From: Candidatus Brocadiaceae bacterium
Lineage (GTDB): Bacteria; Planctomycetota; Brocadiia; SM23-32
Direction of reading: 5' to 3'
DNA length: 5,740 nt
NCBI GenBank assembly: GCA_003551785.1
Contig: PUNP01000211.1
Span: 1 to 5,740 of the forward strand
A program made the position numbers and the translations under genes. The notes beneath the pieces are model-generated. The model made no database searches and was not told where the DNA came from. It saw only the letters and a list, made by a program, of their open reading frames with translations. The first letter of the stretch is position 1, and each line of letters starts with the position of its first letter. This document shows, in pieces, positions 1 through 5,327 of this stretch.

Positions 1-221
1 AGGTCCTCCAGGGCGAGGGCGGCAGGCCGGTCAGCGAATGCACCGTGGTGGCCGAGAAACTGCTGAATTTTCCGGCGCGCAATCCGGAAGAGAAAAGCAT
101 CAAGGTGAATATCGGCTATGACGAGTCCGGCATGGTAAAGGTTGTTGTGGAAGACCTTGTATCGAAAAAGGCCGAGGATATCACCATCGACTTCTATGCC
201 AAAGAAAAATCCGAGGCCTGA
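1..221 (+). CDS. Hsp70 (DnaK)-like protein, C-terminal end only
   Basis: The open frame enters from the left edge (codons begin at base 3) and ends at TGA 219-221, leaving 72 residues. It starts VLQGEGGRPVSE and continues with NFPARNPEEKSIKVNIGYD and then VVVED. This follows the substrate-binding beta-sandwich of Hsp70, where DnaK has VLQGER, then a G(I/L)PPAPRG-like turn, then VTFDIDANGI and VSAKD. Hsp70 proteins bind exposed hydrophobic peptides under control of an N-terminal ATPase domain, which here would lie outside the window. DnaK carries on for roughly 100 or more residues of helical lid after this point. This protein stops about 20 residues past the sandwich, so it is lidless. The VWA gene follows 27 bases later on the same strand, suggesting co-transcription and a possible working partnership. 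The family assignment rests on this short piece and is fairly confident; the function is inferred. Confidence 0.72.
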   Translation, partial: VLQGEGGRPVSECTVVAEKLLNFPARNPEEKSIKVNIGYDESGMVKVVVEDLVSKKAEDITIDFYAKEKSEA

Positions 222-248
222 ACAATACCAAGAAAGGAGGGCGGAAGT

Positions 249-902
249 ATGAATTTTTTGAGAAGTTTGTGCGACTGGACAGCTCCGTTGCGGGCGACAG
301 TTGAGGAAAGCGCCGAGGGAAAATACATAGGCGGCACCGTTGATGTGAGCGTAGTTGATGTAAGCGGCAGCATGGAGGAGTCTGACTATCCTCCATGCCG
401 GCTTGCCGGGGCGAAAAAGGCCAATATCGAGTTTGTGACTGAGTTGGCTGGCAAAAACCCCGGAGGGCATGTGGCTGTAGTGGAATACAGCGTCAGGGCA
501 AGGGTTGTTTGTCCTCTTATGCCGGCTGCTTCCGGGAAAAATGAGCTTATAAAAAGCATCAAGGGTCTTAGAACATACTCGAGCACGAATACAGCTGCCG
601 GCCTTAGAGCTGCAAGAAAGCTGATCTGCGCGTATTCCGGGGTGAACAACCCCAGGGTGCTGCTTCTTACAGACGGCTATGCAAATGCGGGCGGCAGCCC
701 GGTACGCGAGGCAAGTCTTCTGAAGGAGAATGGCATACAACTTGACATAATCGGTATCGGTGGGACTCCAGCAGCTGTAAACGAGCGGCAGCTTAAAAAA
801 ATGGCTTCAGTGGTTAACAAGGAGACGCGGTACTGGTTTATAGGTTCAGTGCCTGAGCTTATCGAAAAATTCAAAAACCTGGCTCTCAGGGAAATCAGGT
901 AG
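249..902 (+). CDS. VWA (von Willebrand factor A) domain protein with complete MIDAS
   Basis: A 217-residue protein that is almost entirely one VWA domain. The metal-ion-dependent adhesion site is intact: DVSGS at residues 37-41 (D37, S39, S41), the threonine of STNTAAG at T113, and LLTDG with D142. Beta strands typical of the fold surround these (VDVSVVD, HVAVVEYS, RVLLLTDG, LDIIGIG). VWA domains bind Mg2+ or Mn2+ and mediate protein-protein contacts, and in bacteria they often pair with ATPases or chaperones. There is no clear signal peptide or membrane segment, so it is probably cytoplasmic. The start ATG is well supported by AAAGGAGG at 233-240, eight bases upstream. It lies between an Hsp70-like gene and a zinc-finger gene (15-base gap), suggesting a chaperone-adaptor role. 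It resembles TerY-like single-domain VWA proteins in size, but no TerY partners (kinase, PP2C) are visible here. Confidence 0.9.
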   Translation: MNFLRSLCDWTAPLRATVEESAEGKYIGGTVDVSVVDVSGSMEESDYPPCRLAGAKKANIEFVTELAGKNPGGHVAVVEYSVRARVVCPLMPAASGKNELIKSIKGLRTYSSTNTAAGLRAARKLICAYSGVNNPRVLLLTDGYANAGGSPVREASLLKENGIQLDIIGIGGTPAAVNERQLKKMASVVNKETRYWFIGSVPELIEKFKNLALREIR

Positions 903-903
903 A

Positions 904-910
904 GGGAGGT
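904..910 (+). promoter_or_regulatory. Ribosome binding site fixing the zinc-protein start
   Basis: GGGAGGT lies seven bases before ATG 918. An in-frame GTG at 909 overlaps this site and so cannot be served by it. The real start is therefore most likely ATG 918. Confidence 0.7.
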
Positions 911-917
911 GTTTACA

Positions 918-1331
918 ATGAGAGGCAATCCGATGCAGAAAGGGGGATTTCAGAATCCCTTGACCGGCGACAATGATGTTGATGAGAGGAAGGACGAAAG
1001 GGTAATAGGCGGGGTAATACGTCCCGGGGAGAGTGTTTATGTTTCTACTCGGAAGAGCGTGCTTACCCCGGACGGAAGAATGAGGGAAGAGATCCTGGAG
1101 GAAATGAAATACTTTTCCTGCGGATGTCCCTGTCATGCGGTGGAGGATATAGGCAGGCGGTGCGACCGCTGTGAAACAATAAACTGCCGTGAACATTCCT
1201 CCAGATGCGTCAGGTGCAATCGGTCTATATGTGTAAGATGCGCCAAACCTGACGGGGGATATATATTATGCGCCAGGTGCTTTTGGGTGCTTTTCTTCTT
1301 CCCGTGGCGTAAAGAGCGGTATTTCCGCTGA
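918..1331 (+). CDS. Cysteine-rich zinc-binding protein, cross-brace type
   Basis: A 137-residue protein. Residues 1-65 are polar and charged, with a segment VSTRKSVLTPDGRMREEILEE that could be a helix-forming adaptor arm. Residues 68-121 hold 12 cysteines and 2 histidines: C68, C70, C72, H73; C82/C85; C90/H93; C97/C100; C105/C108; C118/C121. The repeated CxxC-x4-CxxC or CxxH spacing resembles treble-clef, RING, B-box or FYVE cross-brace zinc modules, enough for about three zinc ions. The C-terminus is a short hydrophobic stretch (FWVLFFFPW, 122-130) followed by a basic tail, possibly a membrane-touching or buried peptide. I do not recognise a named family. Position between the VWA gene and the ATPase gene (21-base gap) suggests it links the chaperone/VWA module to another protein or to nucleic acid. 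Zinc binding is strongly indicated; a RING-like ubiquitin-type activity is not supported. Confidence 0.85.
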   Translation: MRGNPMQKGGFQNPLTGDNDVDERKDERVIGGVIRPGESVYVSTRKSVLTPDGRMREEILEEMKYFSCGCPCHAVEDIGRRCDRCETINCREHSSRCVRCNRSICVRCAKPDGGYILCARCFWVLFFFPWRKERYFR

Positions 1332-1352
1332 AAAGAGAAGGGAGCCATTGTA

Positions 1353-3473
1353 ATGTCAAACATAGCGGGCCTTTTGGAAGCGCTGCTGAGGCAGGTCAAC
1401 TCGAAGGAGCCTAATCTGCCTGACGCGGACCTTCTGATAATGCTGGCTATTGATCTGGGGATATTCGACGATAGGAAAGTGGCGGGCCGGCTGCGTTCCT
1501 ATCGTCTGGCTCCCGATTGGTACAAGTTCCAGCATATTTGGCGGGTGATTGAACCCTATGTGCAGCGGGAGAAGTTTTGCCCGGATCCTTTCAGGCCATA
1601 CCCAAAATCAGAAGTTGAGGGAGATGTGCGATTGGGTTTGGTTCCTGAGACGCAAGCTGTTTTTGGTTTGGATGTAGGCGAATTGATGCAGTCGATGTTG
1701 ATTTCAGGGCGGCCCGGCGCGGGGAAGACGACATTCAACTATAGTATGATACAAGAAGCGAACCGGAATGGGATAACCTGTTTCATCCTGGATGCAAAAC
1801 AGGATTACAGGCATCTTATCCGGCATGATTCGAACACCGTGGTGCTCAGGTGTTCAAGCACGGATTCGGCTTATCTTTTAAAATGGAATCTTTTTCAGCC
1901 TCCCGTAACAGTGGAACTATGGACACCTATTGTATCGGATGTAACTTCTGAGAGCTTTAATTTTTTCGCGGCGAGCTCGTCTTTTTTGACAGAACATCTG
2001 GACATTCTATACCACAGGATGCATCCCAGGATTCCGACTGTTATTGACCTGCTGAGATGGCTTAAGAGCATAAAAATACCGCTCATATCCAGGGACTGCA
2101 GGTTCAAGGAAACCACTGTAAACAGGTTTGAGGGGATAAGCCGTTCTGCTTACAGGACGGTGAATACAGAGCACAGCCACGACCTCAATGCTTTGCTTAA
2201 AAACCACAACGTGGTTATTGAGATAGACGCTCTTGGAACGAATACGAGGGGATATTTTGCAACCCTGATTCTCGCGCATTTGTTTCAATACAGGATTATG
2301 AACCGCGATGAAGCTAACCCGATTCTGGTGATATTCGACGAAGCGAATGAAATATTCAACAAGTTTATAGAAAAACAGCGCGGCAACATGCGAATTTCCA
2401 CATTGGCAAGGCAGGCCAGAGAGTTTGGGATGGGAATTGTCGCTAGCTGTCAGCTGCCCGAAGCCGTCAGCAATTCAATCAAAAACTGCTATACCCGGAT
2501 TATGATGGGACTAACCGAAGGGCAGAATATTGCAGATTTTTCCCGAAGCCTTGGTCTGAATCGTGAGCAGCAAGAGGCTGTATGGAGTCTCAAAACAGGG
2601 GAAGGGATAGTAAGGTTTGCGCGCCATCCGAGGCCTTTCAGGGTTGTTTTCCCGCCTTTTCCCGTGCAAAAGAATGTGACCGATACGGAATTATCCCAGC
2701 ATGTCAGGAAATTCGCTGACGAACTCGGACTTAATGGGCGGGATGAAAGACAATATGAATCCGGGGCCAGAACGGATTCCCGGAAAACTGGAGACGAACA
2801 AAAAGAGAAACAGGATGATCAGCCCGGGGTTATTGCTTCGGGATTTCTGGATTCGCCCGTAAAGGTTGACAATGAAATTAAAACACTCCTGATGAATGCG
2901 CATCTCAGGCCCTATCTTTCGGTTACCCAGCATCAAAAGGAACTGAATTTAAGCGCCGGGAAATGCAACAGACTTATAAAACAGGTTGTTAAGGACGGGC
3001 TGTGCGAGATTGTGCCGATATCTCTTGGGGGAAGGGGAAGAATGAGCAAGTTTCTGGATTTAACCGATAAGGCATATGGATTATTGGGGATGGAGAAGCC
3101 GAAACGAAAAACGAAAGGAGGCGGGTTTGAGCATTATTTCTGGCAGGAAAATATATCGAGACATTACAAAACACTCGGATATAAGGCTGAGATTGAGAAA
3201 ATCATCGGGAATAAAAGCATCGATGTATTCATTGCCAACGGGATAAAAATAGCGATAGAGATTGCGATGTGCCCGGATAATGAGGCTGTTAATGTTGCAA
3301 AGAATATCAGGGAGGGTTGTGAGCATATCATCGTAGCATGCAGGGACAGGAGGGTGAAGAAGGAAGTGGAGCGAAGCATAAACAAACATAACTATGCCCA
3401 GAGGGCCAAAATAAAGGTGGTGATTGTATATGAATTGCTTGATTCGAAAGATGGTGGAATTCTGGTTTTTTAG
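1353..3473 (+). CDS. HerA/VirD4-type ATPase with winged-helix and PD-(D/E)XK-like C-terminus
   Basis: A 706-residue multidomain protein. Residues 1-75 are a helical N-terminal region. The RecA-like motor spans about 90-440: Walker A GRPGAGKTT (119-127, K125), FILDAKQDY (145-152) matching the D-P-K strand of VirD4/HerA proteins, Walker B ILVIFDEANE (324-333, D329, E330), then RQAREFGMGIVASCQLPE (353-370) with the usual arginines and glutamine Q367. Such motors form hexamers that pump DNA. A charged linker (about 460-495) leads to a winged-helix region (about 505-580), then residues 588-700, which begin GGGFEHYFWQ and resemble a PD-(D/E)XK nuclease core: E613/E615, D624, E636. The motif is E-I-A, not E-x-K, so cleavage activity is uncertain. 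The start is fixed by GAAGGGAG at 1337-1344. Likely the transfer or DNA-processing engine of the element; a DNA-repair HerA or defence ATPase is the alternative. Confidence 0.85.
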   Translation: MSNIAGLLEALLRQVNSKEPNLPDADLLIMLAIDLGIFDDRKVAGRLRSYRLAPDWYKFQHIWRVIEPYVQREKFCPDPFRPYPKSEVEGDVRLGLVPETQAVFGLDVGELMQSMLISGRPGAGKTTFNYSMIQEANRNGITCFILDAKQDYRHLIRHDSNTVVLRCSSTDSAYLLKWNLFQPPVTVELWTPIVSDVTSESFNFFAASSSFLTEHLDILYHRMHPRIPTVIDLLRWLKSIKIPLISRDCRFKETTVNRFEGISRSAYRTVNTEHSHDLNALLKNHNVVIEIDALGTNTRGYFATLILAHLFQYRIMNRDEANPILVIFDEANEIFNKFIEKQRGNMRISTLARQAREFGMGIVASCQLPEAVSNSIKNCYTRIMMGLTEGQNIADFSRSLGLNREQQEAVWSLKTGEGIVRFARHPRPFRVVFPPFPVQKNVTDTELSQHVRKFADELGLNGRDERQYESGARTDSRKTGDEQKEKQDDQPGVIASGFLDSPVKVDNEIKTLLMNAHLRPYLSVTQHQKELNLSAGKCNRLIKQVVKDGLCEIVPISLGGRGRMSKFLDLTDKAYGLLGMEKPKRKTKGGGFEHYFWQENISRHYKTLGYKAEIEKIIGNKSIDVFIANGIKIAIEIAMCPDNEAVNVAKNIREGCEHIIVACRDRRVKKEVERSINKHNYAQRAKIKVVIVYELLDSKDGGILVF
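3413..3424 (+). promoter_or_regulatory. Strong internal ribosome binding site inside the ATPase gene
   Basis: AAAGGTGGTGAT differs by one base from AAAGGAGGTGAT, the near-perfect complement of the 16S rRNA tail. It lies five bases before ATG 3430 (nine from the AGGTGG core) and so argues for that start over TTG 3424, GTG 3484 or ATG 3544. It is embedded in codons of the ATPase, so chance cannot be fully excluded. Confidence 0.55.
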
Positions 3474-3777
3474 TTTGAGTGGGGTGCGGGTTTATTATGA
3501 CAGGTATCCGACGTACACATCAACATATGACCCGGATAATTGTATGATAGGCTTTGTTTTAAGGTTGCTTGTGTATATTGCCCTGGGAGTGTTTTTTGGA
3601 ATCATCCTTGGCAGGCTGGTAAATGCTGTTCTTGGCAGGATCGAGGGGAAAAAGGTTGTCTACAGGGAAAAGCCGCGGGAGAAAGATTATAGATATGAAC
3701 CGGTAAACAGCGAATTGCCGGATGAGTATCTCCAGCGCAGAAAGAAATTCAGGGATGATGAATACCATAATCCTTGA
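3430..3777 (+). CDS. Small membrane protein with charged cytoplasmic tail, unknown family
   Basis: A 115-residue protein from the chosen ATG, which follows the strong ribosome site at 3413-3424. It overlaps the end of the ATPase gene by 44 bases in another frame, so the two are probably translationally coupled. Residues 11-38 are aromatic and tyrosine-rich (for example YYDRYPTYTSTYDPD). One clear membrane segment follows at about 40-68, where FVLRLLVYIALGVFFGIILG is nearly all hydrophobic. From 70 on the tail is densely charged and ends QRRKKFRDDEYHNP. The positive charges after the membrane segment suggest the tail is inside the cell. I do not recognise the family. It could be a small subunit of a secretion or DNA-transfer channel served by the ATPase. 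A shorter form starting at ATG 3544 (77 residues) would keep the membrane segment and remains possible. Confidence 0.7.
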   Translation: MNCLIRKMVEFWFFSLSGVRVYYDRYPTYTSTYDPDNCMIGFVLRLLVYIALGVFFGIILGRLVNAVLGRIEGKKVVYREKPREKDYRYEPVNSELPDEYLQRRKKFRDDEYHNP

Positions 3778-3813
3778 TTGGCGGTGTTTCAGAAATATTG
3801 CGGGCGTATATAT

Positions 3814-3818
3814 GGGAG
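3814..3818 (+). promoter_or_regulatory. Ribosome binding site selecting ATG 3825
   Basis: GGGAG lies six bases before ATG 3825. The upstream in-frame TTG 3774 overlaps the previous stop codon (TTGA) but has no Shine-Dalgarno sequence, so ATG 3825 is preferred. Confidence 0.5.
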
Positions 3819-3824
3819 ATGGCT

Positions 3825-4427
3825 ATGAATATCGGAAATGTTTTCAGTAATGCGCTTTCTGTGGGTTTTCCCTCTCAAATAAGGGGGCTGAAGAATGCGG
3901 CGGCGGATATTTTCATGACTGTGATTTTCCCGTTGGCTGTATACGGGTGCGCTTTTTATTTCGGCATGGGCTTTACTGCTTTGACCAGATCTCCGCTGCT
4001 TCACTTTGCGGGCAGCATAGTTTCTTTAATCATCAACCTTTGCACGCTGGCTGTGACTCTTTTTGTCGGATTTATCACCGGGTTTTTTGATTTGATGCGT
4101 GATTCTTTGGGTATGTTTCCTTTCGCGCAGCCGCAACTGCGCGTGGTAACAGGGCTGATATTTCTTATCGGGATATTCAAAAGATTCTTGAATGTGATCG
4201 CGGGGGGCCAGAAAGCCACCGGTTTTATACTCGGGGTATTTGTCCCGGCAGCTTCAGTAATCGCGGTTATATTCGGGGTGAATTGGATGGACATGCAGCA
4301 GGATTTGCAGTTGTCCTGTGTTGAAAAAATCTTTATAGGGCTCGGATATTGGGTCTTTTATCATTTCCAGTCCGGAAAGGAAATCAAAATCAAGAGGCAA
4401 AGAAAGCCCGATTGGAGAAGTCGGTAA
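3825..4427 (+). CDS. Polytopic membrane protein, unknown family
   Basis: A 200-residue, strongly hydrophobic protein with about four or five predicted membrane segments: roughly residues 28-50, 58-84, 104-119 and 130-150, with a weaker one near 166-180. It ends in a very basic tail (GKEIKIKRQRKPDWRSR), which by the positive-inside rule should face the cytoplasm. No signal peptide or enzyme motif is seen. ATG 3825 is chosen for its ribosome site; starting at TTG 3774 would add 17 residues (IWEMA precedes the ATG) and give a four-base stop/start overlap with the gene before. Its place right after an ATPase and a small membrane protein suggests a pore or scaffold, loosely comparable in role to VirB6/TrbL or archaeal CedA proteins, but no sequence similarity to these can be claimed from reading alone. 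Confidence 0.75.
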   Translation: MNIGNVFSNALSVGFPSQIRGLKNAAADIFMTVIFPLAVYGCAFYFGMGFTALTRSPLLHFAGSIVSLIINLCTLAVTLFVGFITGFFDLMRDSLGMFPFAQPQLRVVTGLIFLIGIFKRFLNVIAGGQKATGFILGVFVPAASVIAVIFGVNWMDMQQDLQLSCVEKIFIGLGYWVFYHFQSGKEIKIKRQRKPDWRSR

Positions 4428-4464
4428 TTTGAGCTTTTGAGAACAGAATGGGAGGGCAAAAGAG

Positions 4465-5034
4465 ATGAATAATGAGAAGAGTAGCCCTGAGAACGGTGAA
4501 GGGCTCATAGGTTTTCTATCAGAAGCCACGGGAAAGAAAAAGCATCTATCGAAAGGTAAGAACACCGGGAAGAAATCTGCTTCCGGGAAAAAGGAATCAA
4601 GGTCCGAAGAGCCTGGTTATTCATTTAAAATCCCGAAGGCTGCAAGCGATATAAACAAAATGTCCTCGGAACATATACCTGAGTTTGATATGTCTTCATT
4701 TAGAAGGTTTTCTTCATGCGGGAAGGTGGATTACAAAAAACCAAAAGACTATTCAACACCAGAATATACTATTCCGGACTGGGTCTCTTATTCGGTTGAT
4801 AATGCTTCGGAAAACGAGGAACCCGAAAAGGCCGAGATTACAGACAAATTCGGTATCCTGGGCATTAAAAAAATTTTAATGATATTTGCTGTTATCATGC
4901 TTGCCTGTATTTTAGCAAGTGCTACTGTTGCCCTGTTATTGTTCTTTAGCACTCCGGCGGGCAGGACGGTTTCAGTACTCGTGTTTGTTGTGTTGTTTTT
5001 ATGGATGAAGAAAAAAGGCTGGCTGCCGTTTTGA
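4465..5034 (+). CDS. Membrane protein: disordered basic N-terminus plus two C-terminal membrane segments
   Basis: A 189-residue protein whose ATG lies eight bases after GGGAGGG (4450-4456). Residues 23-50 are very rich in lysine, serine and glycine (KKKHLSKGKNTGKKSASGKK), likely disordered and able to bind acidic partners or nucleic acid. Residues 50-128 are polar with many serine, tyrosine, proline and acidic residues. The end of the protein is hydrophobic: segment one about 137-161, a short turn STPAGRT, then segment two about 168-181, closing with MKKKGWLPF. This gives a C-terminal membrane hairpin with the long soluble part and the end both probably inside the cell. I recognise no family. 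As the third consecutive membrane-protein gene after the ATPase, it may tether the ATPase or DNA to the membrane complex; this is inference only. Confidence 0.78.
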   Translation: MNNEKSSPENGEGLIGFLSEATGKKKHLSKGKNTGKKSASGKKESRSEEPGYSFKIPKAASDINKMSSEHIPEFDMSSFRRFSSCGKVDYKKPKDYSTPEYTIPDWVSYSVDNASENEEPEKAEITDKFGILGIKKILMIFAVIMLACILASATVALLLFFSTPAGRTVSVLVFVVLFLWMKKKGWLPF

Positions 5035-5040
5035 GGGAAG
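5033..5040 (+). promoter_or_regulatory. Ribosome binding site supporting a TTG start
   Basis: GAGGGAAG lies three bases before TTG 5044 (the GAGGG core ends six bases from it) and overlaps the stop of the previous gene. The later in-frame ATGs at 5074 and 5092 have weaker sites (AGGA eleven bases away, and almost none). Confidence 0.45.
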
Positions 5041-5043
5041 CGA

Positions 5044-5319
5044 TTGGAAAAATTGATTAGGAAAAATAATTTAATGTACAGTGAGCGCAGAATGAGCCAG
5101 GTTGAAGAAGAGTATTTTAACTACAGACAGCTCTGTGAGTTTCTGGGCATTTCCTATGGAACGGCCCGGAACTGGAAACTCCAGGGCAAGCTCACCTATA
5201 CAAAATTCAGAAATAGAGTATATTTTCCTAAAAAAGCTATTTTAAAAGATCTTAAAATGAATACTATTAAAGCTGTCGATGCTATGATGGAAGAATTCAG
5301 AGAAAGGGAATGTTCCTGA
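5044..5319 (+). CDS. Excisionase-like helix-turn-helix DNA-binding protein
   Basis: A 91-residue protein. Residues 25-70 match the MerR/Xis-type helix-turn-helix seen in excisionases (HTH_17-like): NYRQLCEFLGISYGTARNW is the two-helix recognition unit, and the following GKLTYTKFRNRVYFPKKAIL is the wing that usually reads [K/R]..[R/G]..[R/Y]-[I/Y]-x-x-x-[E/A]. The C-terminal 20 residues form an acidic and basic helix (AVDAMMEEFRERECS). Such proteins bind DNA next to integrase sites and bias recombination towards excision, or act as small regulators. The TTG start is chosen from the ribosome site; ATG 5074 would remove ten residues and leave the domain whole. It follows the last membrane-protein gene by nine bases and ends eight bases from the converging recombinase gene, fitting an Xis role. 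A plain transcriptional regulator is the alternative. Confidence 0.8.
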   Translation: MEKLIRKNNLMYSERRMSQVEEEYFNYRQLCEFLGISYGTARNWKLQGKLTYTKFRNRVYFPKKAILKDLKMNTIKAVDAMMEEFRERECS

Positions 5320-5327
5320 AAAGGTTA

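Noticed and set aside
249..902. VWA protein as a tellurite-resistance TerY
   Set aside because: Size and MIDAS fit loosely, but no TerD, kinase or PP2C partners are present, so the name is not justified.
909..917. GTG 909 as the start of the zinc-binding protein
   Set aside because: It overlaps the GGGAGGT ribosome site that sits at ideal spacing from ATG 918.
846..1399. Minus-strand open frames opposite the zinc-protein gene
   Set aside because: No ribosome sites or recognisable domains; they mirror the well-supported + strand genes.
3774..3824. TTG 3774 as the start of the polytopic membrane protein, with a TTGA overlap
   Set aside because: No Shine-Dalgarno sequence precedes it, while ATG 3825 has GGGAG six bases upstream. 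Translational coupling keeps it possible but less likely.
4434..4462. Inverted repeat CTTTTG/CAAAAG around the ribosome site before 4465
   Set aside because: Only six mostly A-T pairs with a 17-base loop; too weak to call a terminator or regulatory hairpin.
4685..4879. A 64-residue + strand frame inside the two-span membrane protein gene
   Set aside because: No ribosome site and no domain; the enclosing frame has clear membrane segments and a good start.
5320..5327. Bidirectional terminator between the converging genes
   Set aside because: Only eight bases separate the stops and no GC-rich stem with a T run is visible around them.
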